DNA of 64,000 nucleotides, taken from Alkalicella caledoniensis (GTDB lineage Bacteria; Bacillota; Proteinivoracia; Proteinivoracales; Proteinivoracaceae). Position numbers and translations under genes: made by a program. Numbering within the stretch: the first letter of the stretch is position 1; each line of letters opens with the position of its first letter. Location: assembly GCF_014467015.1 (NCBI RefSeq), contig NZ_CP058559.1:1550001-1614000 (forward strand), given 5' to 3'. The notes below the pieces were generated by a model. It worked only from the letters and a program-made list of their open reading frames with translations, was not told the origin of the DNA and ran no database searches. Shown here piece by piece: positions 8,076 through 16,991 of this stretch.

Positions 8076-9017
8076 TTACACATGGGAGATTATAAGTTCT
8101 AGATCTCCTTCAATAACATAGTCACCATATTCATGGGGGATTATAAAATGGTCACCTTTTTCAATCTTATTTACATCAAGATAACCACTGCCACTTAAAA
8201 CACTTACGATTTTAAATTTCCCAGTGTTACATATCTTTTGTTTACCGCTAGTTTTTATCCTATAGACAGAAAAGTACTGTTCTTGTACCAGAGACTCTAA
8301 TACGCCTTGTTCTAAATGAGAAACCACTTTATTTAAAGGATAGTCCTCATGGGGGGCATTTGCAACATCTAATGTTTTGCTAATATGCAGCTTCCTTAAC
8401 TTCCCATCTTCTAAACGATTATAGTCATACACCCTGTATGTTAAATCACTGGATTGTTGAGTCTCTAGAATCATAGTACCTTTTCCAATGGCATGGATTG
8501 TACCTGCAGGTATATAAAAAAAATCCCCTGGCTTAATGGGCACTTTTCTAAGAAGTTTATCCCAAAGCCCCTTTTCAATCATTTCCTGCATTTCTTCTTT
8601 GTCCTTAGCGTAATGACCTAGCACTAGTTCTGCTCCCAGTTCACAGTCTACTATATACCAGCATTCTGTTTTACCAAGATTACCATCTTCATACTTATAG
8701 GCATAATTATCATCAGGATGTACTTGTACACTTAAGTCATCCTTGGCATCGATAAGCTTAGTTAAAAGAGGGAACCTCTTTCCTGGAAGATCCCCGAAAA
8801 TGACTTTTTCATTTTCCCAAAGCCAACTTAGGGTCTTCCCTTTATATTTATTATTTAATATGGGACAATCTCCATTGGGGTGGGCACTAACCGCCCAACA
8901 TTCCCCAGTTTTATGGCTCTGAAGCTGGTAGCCAAAGTAATCACTTAATTTGCTCCCTCCCCAAAGTTTCTCATGGAATATCTTTTCTAAAAATATAATT
9001 TCTTTAATCAAATCCAC
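8076..9017 (-). CDS. manA: Type I mannose-6-phosphate isomerase
   Basis: The 313-residue protein interconverts mannose 6-phosphate and fructose 6-phosphate. It has the short Firmicute form: KLWGG near the N terminus, the metal-binding QVHPDD, GKTECWYIVD and the PAGTIHAIGKG cupin histidine motif, then EYGDY near the end. It lies 8 bases downstream of a Gfo/Idh oxidoreductase on the same strand, so the two are probably co-transcribed. The pairing suggests sugar or glycoside processing. No dedicated sugar transporter is beside it. Confidence 0.92.
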   Translation of the reverse strand: MDLIKEIIFLEKIFHEKLWGGSKLSDYFGYQLQSHKTGECWAVSAHPNGDCPILNNKYKGKTLSWLWENEKVIFGDLPGKRFPLLTKLIDAKDDLSVQVHPDDNYAYKYEDGNLGKTECWYIVDCELGAELVLGHYAKDKEEMQEMIEKGLWDKLLRKVPIKPGDFFYIPAGTIHAIGKGTMILETQQSSDLTYRVYDYNRLEDGKLRKLHISKTLDVANAPHEDYPLNKVVSHLEQGVLESLVQEQYFSVYRIKTSGKQKICNTGKFKIVSVLSGSGYLDVNKIEKGDHFIIPHEYGDYVIEGDLELIISHV

Positions 9018-9025
9018 CCTCCTAA

Positions 9026-10012
9026 CTATTTGCTATCTGCAGGGAAAATAATTCCTGACAGTCTTCTTACTTCATCTAATACTCCCATAACTTGCAAGGC
9101 TAATTCGTGTGTATTAACCCCAGATTCTATTTTGCCACTTTTTATGGTTCTAATAAATTCATCAACTTCATAGAACATGGCATCTTCACTCTTATCTTTA
9201 GCAATATTTTCTGTACTACCGTCTTTATAATGCACCATCACACTACCTGGCCTAGAAATCTTATCAATAACTATACTCCCTGCTTCTCCTTGAATTTCGC
9301 TAGAAACATATGAGTTAGTAATTTTCCCGTGAATTATAATTGCATCCATATCCTCGTAATGCATTGTTATGCTACCAGCACCATCCACACCAGACTCAAG
9401 GATAGTTGCACTGGCAGTTATAGATTCTGGAACCCCAAACAATGCCACAAGTGGGTAAATACAATACACCCCTATATCCATTAGTGAACCATTAGAAAAC
9501 TTAGGATTAAAGGCATTGGGATTTTTACCTGCTTTATATAAATCATATCTTGATGAGTATTGGCAGTAGCTACTGAAATACCTTCTCACCTTACCTGCCT
9601 TGTCTAAATTCTCCTGTATGGCCTTAAAATTAGGCAAGCAAGTAGACTTCATAGCTTCCATAAGTAACACATTATTTTGAGTGGCACTACTGATCATTTT
9701 TTTCAATTCAGTTGTATTTGATGCTATGGGCTTCTCACATAGTACATGTTTCTTGTTATTTAGAAATAGTATCGACTGCTCAGCATGAAAAGAATTTGGA
9801 GTAGCTATATATACAGCATCTATTACATCACTTTTAGCCATCTCCTCCAAATCAGTAAACACATGGGTAGCTTTATGTTTAAGTGCAAATTCCCTAGCTT
9901 TTTCATCTGTCCTTGAATATACAGCTTCTAATTTAAAATCCCCATGTAAATTTGCGCAACGTAAAAACTCTTCAGTAATCCAGTTGGTTCCAATAATCCC
10001 AAATCTAATCAT
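9026..10012 (-). CDS. Gfo/Idh/MocA family NAD(P)-dependent oxidoreductase
   Basis: A 328-residue enzyme with an N-terminal Rossmann fold (GIIGTNWI near residues 5-12), the conserved CEKPIASN strand with the family EKP lysine, and a C-terminal Gfo/Idh domain carrying MDIGVYCIYPL. Members oxidise or isomerise sugars, inositols or trans-dihydrodiols. The substrate is not readable. It is the first gene of a two-gene unit with manA, which makes a sugar substrate likely. Confidence 0.88.
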   Translation of the reverse strand: MIRFGIIGTNWITEEFLRCANLHGDFKLEAVYSRTDEKAREFALKHKATHVFTDLEEMAKSDVIDAVYIATPNSFHAEQSILFLNNKKHVLCEKPIASNTTELKKMISSATQNNVLLMEAMKSTCLPNFKAIQENLDKAGKVRRYFSSYCQYSSRYDLYKAGKNPNAFNPKFSNGSLMDIGVYCIYPLVALFGVPESITASATILESGVDGAGSITMHYEDMDAIIIHGKITNSYVSSEIQGEAGSIVIDKISRPGSVMVHYKDGSTENIAKDKSEDAMFYEVDEFIRTIKSGKIESGVNTHELALQVMGVLDEVRRLSGIIFPADSK

Positions 10013-10179
10013 TGTTATCCCTCCTACTTCTACTTTAATGCTTTATTATATTATCAACTTTTTAGCAAGTTTTGTAAATACTGTACTCCAAATAGGAGGA
10101 ATTCTTATTGTATTGTTGAATTGGTATTATATAAATATACTAACTATTAAGATTTTAGAATTTTTGAGGGGTGAGGGTA

Positions 10180-10926
10180 TTGGGTAGCTTCTTTGCTTTC
10201 TTTAGAAACGAAATTGTTCGACGTTTTTTGCGTTATTTGTCCTTTGGGGGCATTTGTGTAGGTGGTTACTTTATTTTCTTCACAAGGAACTACAACTTGT
10301 ATTGGACATACTACTTATTTGGATTTTCATTATTAATATTCTTTAACACTCTACCAAAGAAAAATAAATTAGATGCTGATTCAACTCCTTTTAGGGGAAA
10401 ATCTAAAATTGGTAGCATTATCTTAATGATTCTCAACACGCTTTTGTTTTTATACCAATACAATCAGAATCTTTCTCCACACACCTTAGATCAGAACCAG
10501 TATGATTTTTTTACAAGAAAAGCTGAGTACTCTATTACTGAGGAGAATCCCCCATCTAGATTCGAAAATATGGAGCAAAGTTTAGCTAGAATAAGAAAGA
10601 CTAAGTACCATGAAATGCAAGAGGATTTCGCAGAGTTGTTCCTTGACGATTTATCTGATTTTCAGGGAAAGAGTTTGAATTTTTTTGATTATCTTAATGA
10701 AGAAAGAATAAGGCTTCGAGAGGGCGAACCAGTGGAACTATATTTTCCCATTAGGTCTGTAGATGACATTAGGCTAGGACCTTTAAAAGTTAGAATCTAT
10801 CCTAATAAGTATATTTCTACTCATCTAATGATTCCAAAGGCAAGATTTAGAGTTTATGAAGTTGAGTACTCTGAAGAAACCAAGGAGCATTTTCTTGACA
10901 TTTATAACAGAGTCAGGTCAGAGTAA
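10180..10926 (+). CDS. Uncharacterised membrane protein with cytosolic C-terminal domain
   Basis: Not recognised. About 248 residues. Three hydrophobic segments fill the first 95 residues (FGGICVGGYFIFF; YYLFGFSLLIFF; IILMILNTLLFLYQY), followed by a charged soluble domain of about 150 residues that ends in a KARFRVYEVEYSEETKEHF region. TTG at 10180 is the preferred start because GAGGGGTG lies 6 bases upstream; GTG at 10171 directly abuts that site. The gene converges on the CBS transporter, sharing a terminator that overlaps both stop codons. No functional motif was seen. Confidence 0.7.
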   Translation: MGSFFAFFRNEIVRRFLRYLSFGGICVGGYFIFFTRNYNLYWTYYLFGFSLLIFFNTLPKKNKLDADSTPFRGKSKIGSIILMILNTLLFLYQYNQNLSPHTLDQNQYDFFTRKAEYSITEENPPSRFENMEQSLARIRKTKYHEMQEDFAELFLDDLSDFQGKSLNFFDYLNEERIRLREGEPVELYFPIRSVDDIRLGPLKVRIYPNKYISTHLMIPKARFRVYEVEYSEETKEHFLDIYNRVRSE

Positions 10927-10960
10927 CTCAACTTTTAGAGTTATTCTGACCTGTTTTTTT
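10914..10960. terminator. Bidirectional terminator overlapping two stop codons
   Basis: CAGGTCAGAGTAACTC (10914-10929) pairs with GAGTTATTCTGACCTG (10938-10953), followed by a T run. The last codons of both convergent genes lie in the stem. Confidence 0.88.
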
Positions 10961-12187
10961 TAATATTTCTATGCTTATTATCCCCTTTTTATCTACTTTA
11001 ACAATCTTGAGCTTTATATTCTGATAGTTAAATTCTTCACCCACTTTTGGTACTTTACCAAACATCTCTGTTAGCCAACCACCTAGAGTATGATATTTCG
11101 TACTAGGTTTTATTAAGTCATAATCTTTTACAAAACTCACTAGTGGATAATCAGCTTTGACAAATTGATTTGGTGTCCTTTCTTGTAGAGAAACTCCATT
11201 TTCATCATCCCATATTTTCCCAACTATTTTTTCAAGTATATCATCTAATGTGATAATTCCAGCTGTTTGCCCATATTCATCTGTCACAATGGCCATATGC
11301 TTTTTATGTCGTTGGAGTTTTGGGAGCATCTCTGATACTTTCTCTGATTCTGGCAGATAAAATGGTTCCCTAAGCAATGGGCGTATGCTATGGTGCTCTT
11401 TCTTTATTAAATTTGCATAAAATACCCTAGCAGATAAAATTCCTATAATGTTATCAATATTATCCTCATAAACTGGTATACGGGGATGATTTTCTCTAAA
11501 AAAAATGTCTGTTATCTCATCAAAATTAGTATTCACATCAGCTGCAATAATGTCTTTGCGAGGTATTATTATATCCCCTGCTACTAGGTCATTTAGCTCT
11601 AATGACCTATGAACAAGCTCTTTGTCTTGTTTTTTTATAACACCCTCTTGTTCACTTATTTCAACCATTACCTTGATTTCTTCCTCTGTCAAAGACTCGT
11701 TATTTGGTTTACTTCTAATAAGTTTAGATGCTATCACACGAATTTTAATAAATATCCATGTGACTGGCTTACATATTCTCATGAGCAAAGCTAAGGATCC
11801 TGCTGTTTTAATTGAACAAAATTCGGCATTTTCCTTTGCTAGGGATTTGGGTAGGATATCCCCAATTACTAGTACTAGTATGGTTACCCCAACTGTTGAT
11901 ATTATTACTCCTAGCTTTGGGCCCCAAATATCTGTGGATATTTGGGCTGATAGGGTCGCTGCTGCTATATTCGCAAGGTTATTTCCCACTAATATAGTGG
12001 ATAAAGCCTCGTCAAAATTTTCAGCTATACCCAAAGCTTTTTTAGCCCCTTTGTTCCCTTTTTCTCCAGAATTTTTTAACCTTATTTTATTCACACTGGA
12101 AAAAGAAGTTTCCGTAACAGAAAAATAGGCAGATAAAAGTATCAAGATAGTAAATAAGAATAAATGAGCTATTGGTATTTCATTCAA
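10928..12187 (-). CDS. CNNM/HlyC-CorC family transporter with CBS pair
   Basis: The 419-residue protein has an N-terminal DUF21 membrane domain (about 1-190) with TETSFSSVNKIRL, a CBS pair (about 205-325) with MAIVTDEYGQTAGIITLDDILE, and a C-terminal CorC/HlyC domain. This family is linked to Mg2+ or Co2+ efflux or homeostasis (YhdP/MpfA, CorB). The older name hemolysin is misleading. It is monocistronic, and no Mg2+ riboswitch was seen upstream. Confidence 0.88.
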   Translation of the reverse strand: MNEIPIAHLFLFTILILLSAYFSVTETSFSSVNKIRLKNSGEKGNKGAKKALGIAENFDEALSTILVGNNLANIAAATLSAQISTDIWGPKLGVIISTVGVTILVLVIGDILPKSLAKENAEFCSIKTAGSLALLMRICKPVTWIFIKIRVIASKLIRSKPNNESLTEEEIKVMVEISEQEGVIKKQDKELVHRSLELNDLVAGDIIIPRKDIIAADVNTNFDEITDIFFRENHPRIPVYEDNIDNIIGILSARVFYANLIKKEHHSIRPLLREPFYLPESEKVSEMLPKLQRHKKHMAIVTDEYGQTAGIITLDDILEKIVGKIWDDENGVSLQERTPNQFVKADYPLVSFVKDYDLIKPSTKYHTLGGWLTEMFGKVPKVGEEFNYQNIKLKIVKVDKKGIISIEILKKTGQNNSKS

Positions 12188-12347
12188 ATAATCACACTCC
12201 TTACGGAAATTACATTATATATTGTTATCATAAATGGCTGAAAGTAGACCTTAATTTTTGTAAGAAAAGTTAAATAAGGTTTCAGGAACTTTTTTCGTTA
12301 ACTAAAGTCAAATTATTATATATATTTTTTCACTAGGGAGTGATTAA

Positions 12348-14300
12348 ATGTCAAAGTTTACAAAACACCTTTATCTATTTTTTTACTTTAATATTTCTTT
12401 AGTCTTCATGGAATTAATTCTAAGGTCTACCACTTCAGGAGATGTCTTTTCCATGGGCTTTATTATTTCATGTTTATTTTCAATTCCTGTATCCCTTGTA
12501 TTCTTTCAGCTATGTAATTTTTTTAAAGATAAGTTTATATTATTTTTTTCTACCCTACTGCTAGCTATATCAGGTTTTATATATTCCACTCAACTAATTT
12601 ATTTCAACATTTTCAGGACTTACTACAATATATATTCTGCGGGAAATGCAGGTCAAGCTGTGGTTTTTTGGAGGGATGCCTTAGATGTATCTCTGAGTAA
12701 CATCCATTGGATTTTTTTATTATTACTCCCTGCATTATTAGCAATCTTTGTATCTAAGAAATACAAAATTTTTGTTAAGGTTAAAGGTTATACACTAGGG
12801 CTACTTTCATTTTACCTGGTATTTTATATTATCCTTTTCCAGCTAGGGGGGATTGGTGTAGTTTATTTAAGTGGGCATGGAACTAACTCAGCCTATGACT
12901 TGTATTTTAAAAACAGTAACCCTTTGGTCTCTGTACAAAAGTTGGGCTTAATTACTAGCATGCGCATAGATTTTCAAAGAACAGTTACAGGGTGGTCTCC
13001 AGTATTAGACGTATATATGCCAGAACCAGAACCCATTAGCCCTGATGGCGACGAAACAGAAATCGGTTATAATGTACTGGATATTGATTTTGATAAGCTT
13101 ATCTTAGGGGAAGAAGAAGACACCATTAGAAAAATGCATGAGTATTTTAAGCATGTACAACCTTCTGCTAAAAATGACTACACAGGTAAATTTGAAGGCT
13201 ACAATCTAATACTTTTAACTGCCGAATCTTTTGCCCCTTATGCTGTTCACAAAGAAATTACTCCTACCCTTTATAAGATGGTGCATCAGGGCTATAATTT
13301 TACAAATTTTTATGTTCCCTTATGGGATGTTAGTACAACTGACGGGGAGTATGTTGCATTGACTGGGCTTATTCCCAAAAGTGGCGTTTGGAGTTTTTAT
13401 CATTCTAGGAATAATAACCTCCCTTTTGTAATGGGTAAACAGTTTAGAGATTTAGGTTATAAAACTGTGGCTTACCACAACCACACTTACAATTATTATC
13501 GAAGGGACCTATCCCACCCCAACATGGGTTACGAATATAAAGGAATTGGTAATGGTCTAGATGTTAAAAAGGTATGGCCTGCTTCAGACTTAGAAATGAT
13601 GGAAAAAACAGTATCTGAATACATTAACAATGAACCATTCCACGCTTACTATATGACTGTCAGTGGTCACCTTCAATATAATTTCTACGGAAACTCCATG
13701 GCCAATAAAAATAGGCACTTTGTCAATGACCTACCATATTCCACACAGGCACAGGCATACCTAGCTACACAAATTGAGTTAGATAGAGCTTTGGAGTATT
13801 TGCTAGCTAAGCTTGACGAAGCTGGCATAGCAGATAAAACACTAATTGCCCTAAGCTCTGACCACTATCCTTATGGATTAGATGATGAGGTAATTGATGA
13901 ACTCTCTGGTTATGAGATTGAAAAACATTTTGACTTGTACAAAAGTACATTTATAGTTTATACAAAGGGGATGGAACCTAAAACCATAAGCACACCCTCA
14001 TCAAGCTTAGATATAGTGCCCACACTGTCTAACCTATTAGGGTTAGAGTATGACTCAAGACTTTTAATGGGAAGGGATATCTTTTCAGATTCAGATCCCT
14101 TAGTTATCTTCCGAGATCATAGCTTCATCACTGATAAAGGAAGATATAATGCAATAACGGGAGAATTTATTCCAAATACCGGTATGAATGTTAACAAGGA
14201 TTATATAGATAAAATATCTAGAATAGTGAATAACAAATTTTATTTCTCAACGCAAATCCTTGATCACGATTATTATGGTAAAGTACTAGAGGGATTTTAG
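12348..14300 (+). CDS. LtaS-like phosphoglycerol transferase/sulfatase
   Basis: The 650-residue membrane enzyme has about five N-terminal transmembrane helices (to about residue 175), then an extracellular alkaline-phosphatase-fold domain. The metal and nucleophile region reads LLTAESF (E293) and PLWDVSTTDGEY (Thr330/331), with SSDHYPYG near 490 supplying the Asp/His ligands. LtaS transfers phosphoglycerol from phosphatidylglycerol to build lipoteichoic acid. The nucleophile loop differs from the classical GKTSDAE form, so substrate or acceptor may differ. It has its own upstream region and a shared downstream terminator. Confidence 0.87.
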   Translation: MSKFTKHLYLFFYFNISLVFMELILRSTTSGDVFSMGFIISCLFSIPVSLVFFQLCNFFKDKFILFFSTLLLAISGFIYSTQLIYFNIFRTYYNIYSAGNAGQAVVFWRDALDVSLSNIHWIFLLLLPALLAIFVSKKYKIFVKVKGYTLGLLSFYLVFYIILFQLGGIGVVYLSGHGTNSAYDLYFKNSNPLVSVQKLGLITSMRIDFQRTVTGWSPVLDVYMPEPEPISPDGDETEIGYNVLDIDFDKLILGEEEDTIRKMHEYFKHVQPSAKNDYTGKFEGYNLILLTAESFAPYAVHKEITPTLYKMVHQGYNFTNFYVPLWDVSTTDGEYVALTGLIPKSGVWSFYHSRNNNLPFVMGKQFRDLGYKTVAYHNHTYNYYRRDLSHPNMGYEYKGIGNGLDVKKVWPASDLEMMEKTVSEYINNEPFHAYYMTVSGHLQYNFYGNSMANKNRHFVNDLPYSTQAQAYLATQIELDRALEYLLAKLDEAGIADKTLIALSSDHYPYGLDDEVIDELSGYEIEKHFDLYKSTFIVYTKGMEPKTISTPSSSLDIVPTLSNLLGLEYDSRLLMGRDIFSDSDPLVIFRDHSFITDKGRYNAITGEFIPNTGMNVNKDYIDKISRIVNNKFYFSTQILDHDYYGKVLEGF

Positions 14301-14344
14301 GATTTCCTTCATTGTAATCATCATTTAGCAGTTATTCAAAGATT

Positions 14345-14382
14345 AAAAAATAGGAACCTACGTTTAGTAGATTCCTATTTTT
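14345..14382. terminator. Bidirectional terminator between LtaS-like gene and ECF S-component
   Basis: ATAGGAACCTAC / GTAGATTCCTAT hairpin with A and T runs on either side, between convergent genes. Confidence 0.82.
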
Positions 14383-14395
14383 ATTTGAACTGGTT

Positions 14396-14917
14396 TTATT
14401 TATTGTATTTAATAAGCTTTTTGGACACTAAAAGGGCTATGAAACCACCAATAAGAGCTGTATACAGTTGTGGAAACGTCATCATTTCAACTATCTTTGG
14501 TGGAACTTGAGGTAAAAAATAGCTGGCAATATACCTAACAGATATAGATAAGAACAAAAATTTTCCTGCAGCACCTGCTATTACTCCTAAAACATCACCA
14601 TACTTACCGTTTATTTCTCTTACAAAGGTAAACAAGATAACTAAAGTAACATTGGCTATCATTATAAATGATACTATGGGAAATAGGGGCATAATACCTA
14701 ACAAAAATGCTGAAAGGGGGGTTAATGTCCCAATTAATGCTGCTGAAATAGGTCCTACATAAATAGCTGCTATAAATAGGGTCATATTAACCAATGGACC
14801 AACTGCAGGCTGTGCAAAAGTACTAAAACCTATTTGAAATGTTAATGCTAATGCCAGTAAAACACCTGTTTTAGTTAAATAACTAACGTTTAGTTGTTTA
14901 ACTGCTGTTTTTATCAT
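14396..14917 (-). CDS. ECF transporter S component
   Basis: A 173-residue protein with about six membrane helices, matching the size and architecture of energy-coupling-factor substrate-binding subunits. Early segments are TKTGVLLALALTFQIGF and PAVGPLVNMTLFIAAIYVGP, and the region FPIVSFIMIANVTLVILF resembles vitamin-type S components. No ATPase or T component is nearby, so it should use a shared module elsewhere. It begins 16 bases after the hydrogenase stop with GGAGG upstream and is probably co-transcribed with it. The substrate is not deducible. Confidence 0.78.
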   Translation of the reverse strand: MIKTAVKQLNVSYLTKTGVLLALALTFQIGFSTFAQPAVGPLVNMTLFIAAIYVGPISAALIGTLTPLSAFLLGIMPLFPIVSFIMIANVTLVILFTFVREINGKYGDVLGVIAGAAGKFLFLSISVRYIASYFLPQVPPKIVEMMTFPQLYTALIGGFIALLVSKKLIKYNK

Positions 14918-14933
14918 CTTTATTCATCCTCCT

Positions 14934-16733
14934 TTAACTATGATTTACTTCATCAGCTATTGCTACCTCTTTTAATGTATCTTCATCACTTAAGAAATAT
15001 TTGTCTCTAACGCTATAGTGAGTGTGAAGTAATTGATGTGATTTTATACTATTGGGTTGACCTAAGAATTCTTCGTAAAGTTTCTTAATAAATGGATTTT
15101 GGTATGATTTACGTACTTCTTTTAAAGCATCCTCTTGATATAATACCTTCGCTCTCTCTACCCGTACATCCAACTCAAGCTTCTTTTTTGCTGAAACATG
15201 GGGCTGTCCTCCACCTGTCACACAGCCACCGCTACATCCCATGATTTCGATAAAATGATATTTTTTTTCACCATCTTTAATCTGACTTAACACTTCATTT
15301 GCCATGGCTGTTCCATGGACAACAGCAAAATTCAACTCATTACCCTTTAAAGAAATTTTCCCTTCTTTAATTCCCTTTACGCCTCTTACCTGATTATATT
15401 CAATCTTATCCATATCCTTACCTTCAACCAAGTCTACGAGGGTTCTTAAAGTAGCTTCCATTACTCCACCAGTAGCTCCAAAAATTGCTGCTGCCCCTGT
15501 ATATTCTCCTAATGGGCTATCAAACTCGCTGTCCCCCAGTTTATTAAAATCAATTCCAGCTTGTCTGATCATTTTTCCAAGTTCCCTTGTGGTTATTACA
15601 GCATCAACATCCCTTAAACCATTGACCTGATTTTCTTCTCTGGCTGACTCAGCCTTTTTTGCAATACATGGCATTACAGATACAACAAATATTTTCTTTG
15701 GATCTATTTGATTTTTTTCTGCATAATAAGACTTAACTATGGCACCAAACATTTGGTGGGGCGACTTACATGTAGATAGATTTTCAATAAAATCGGGATG
15801 GTTAAATTCACAATAACTTACCCAGCCTGGTGAACATGATGTAATCATAGGGAGCCTACCGCCATTTTCTAGACGGTTAAGTAATTCATATCCTTCTTCC
15901 ATTATAGTTAAGTCAGCTGCGAAGCTTGTATCAAAAACCTTTGAAAAACCGAGCCTTTTTAGAGCTGAAACCATTTTCCCCGTCACCCTAGTGCCTATGG
16001 GTAGCCCAAATTCCTCACCTAAAGCTGTCCTAATGGCTGGTGCAGCCTGAACAACAACATGTATATCATTATCCTCAAGTGCATCCCAGACCTTTTCTAT
16101 ATCCTCTTTTTCTTTCAAAGCTGCCACAGGACAAGCCATTATACACTGCCCACAGTTAACACAAGCTGTTTTATCCATACTTCTATTAAAGGCTGGTGTA
16201 ACCTCTGTATCTATGCCTCTATGTGTAAAGTCTAGAATACCTATTTTCTGTATATCTCTACATGTGGCTATACATCTTCCACATAGAATACATTTACTAG
16301 AGTCTCTTACTATAGCCACAGAAGCATCATCATAAGTAATATTTTCTCTATTGAATTTAAACGGTACATCATCAATATTTAGTTCTTCTGCTAATGATTG
16401 AAGCTCACAGCTTTTATTTCTAAAGCAAGTTAAGCACTCTCTATTGTGATTAGAAAGAAGTAGTTTCAAAGTACTCTTTCTAACATTTCTTAAGGTTTTG
16501 CTATTAGTGCGTACAACCAGTCCTTGAGCCACTGGGTAAACACATGCAGGCTGCAGATTTCTCTGTCCTTCGATTTCAACTAGGCATATCCTACATGCTC
16601 CTATTTCATTTGTTTCTTTTAAAAAACATAGAGTTGGAATATCGATTCCTGCCCTTTTTGCTGCTATTAATATTGTTTCCCCTTCAGTTGCTTCTACAAC
16701 ATTACCATCAATTGTGAGTCTTAACATCTCCAT
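14934..16733 (-). CDS. hydA: [FeFe] hydrogenase, M3 (CpI-like) type
   Basis: About 599 residues. An N-terminal [2Fe-2S] ferredoxin domain is followed by the His-Cys3 cluster segment (HNRECLTCFRNKSCEL), two [4Fe-4S] ferredoxin repeats (CILCGRCIATC, CVNCGQCIMAC) and the H-cluster domain with TSCSPGW, MPCIAKKAES and MGCSGGCVTGGGQPH. It is the monomeric clostridial enzyme reducing protons with ferredoxin. The frame extends to 16751, but four in-frame ATGs lie there; 16733 is chosen because AGAGGA is 9 bases upstream and family members start about here. A Rex-like site overlaps its promoter. Confidence 0.95.
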   Translation of the reverse strand: MEMLRLTIDGNVVEATEGETILIAAKRAGIDIPTLCFLKETNEIGACRICLVEIEGQRNLQPACVYPVAQGLVVRTNSKTLRNVRKSTLKLLLSNHNRECLTCFRNKSCELQSLAEELNIDDVPFKFNRENITYDDASVAIVRDSSKCILCGRCIATCRDIQKIGILDFTHRGIDTEVTPAFNRSMDKTACVNCGQCIMACPVAALKEKEDIEKVWDALEDNDIHVVVQAAPAIRTALGEEFGLPIGTRVTGKMVSALKRLGFSKVFDTSFAADLTIMEEGYELLNRLENGGRLPMITSCSPGWVSYCEFNHPDFIENLSTCKSPHQMFGAIVKSYYAEKNQIDPKKIFVVSVMPCIAKKAESAREENQVNGLRDVDAVITTRELGKMIRQAGIDFNKLGDSEFDSPLGEYTGAAAIFGATGGVMEATLRTLVDLVEGKDMDKIEYNQVRGVKGIKEGKISLKGNELNFAVVHGTAMANEVLSQIKDGEKKYHFIEIMGCSGGCVTGGGQPHVSAKKKLELDVRVERAKVLYQEDALKEVRKSYQNPFIKKLYEEFLGQPNSIKSHQLLHTHYSVRDKYFLSDEDTLKEVAIADEVNHS

Positions 16734-16816
16734 CCCCATACATCCTCTCATTTTAGTGTTCTAAACCTTTTCTTTAGCACTTTAATAACTAAATGCATAA
16801 TTTATTGAATTTTCTG

Positions 16817-16834
16817 TTGTTAACAGTATTACAA
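16817..16834. promoter_or_regulatory. Putative Rex operator of hydA
   Basis: TTGTTAACAGTATTACAA matches the Rex pattern TTGTTAA-N4-TTAACAA in 12 of 14 specified positions. It overlaps the -10 of the hydA promoter, as expected of a redox (NADH/NAD) repressor site. Confidence 0.6.
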
Positions 16835-16853
16835 AACGTATAAACTGCCTCAA
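16826..16853 (-). promoter_or_regulatory. hydA promoter
   Basis: TTGAGG (16848-16853), a 16-base spacer and TAATAC (16826-16831) on the minus strand, about 90 bases before the start codon. Confidence 0.5.
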
Positions 16854-16898
16854 AACTGGGGAAAATAGGGTTTTCCTAAGAATATTATATATTCCCAC

Positions 16899-16936
16899 AC
16901 ACTCCTTGTCAATGTGTTCACATTCACAAGGAGTGT
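16899..16936. repeat. 38-bp palindrome upstream of hydA
   Basis: ACACTCCTTGT and ACAAGGAGTGT are perfect 11-bp arms; AATGTG and CACATT form an inner 6-bp stem around TT, with single C/C mismatches. No T tract follows on either strand. It sits about 45 bp upstream of the hydA -35 and just past the merR terminator, so an operator is as plausible as an RNA hairpin. Confidence 0.75.
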
Positions 16937-16941
16937 TAAAT

Positions 16942-16986
16942 TAATATTACACTAGCTACCCTTTTGGGGTAGCTAGTGTAATATTA
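16942..16986 (-). terminator. Long hairpin after the merR gene
   Basis: TAATATTACACTAGCTACCC (16942-16961) pairs perfectly with its complement at 16967-16986, a 20-bp stem directly after the merR stop. It would end merR transcription before hydA, though the T tail is poor. Confidence 0.7.
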
Positions 16987-16991
16987 AATAT

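Noticed and set aside
9984-10187. Plus-strand frame over the Gfo/Idh start
   Set aside because: It overlaps the N terminus of a well-supported gene and contains an implausible hydrophobic mix without a ribosome site.
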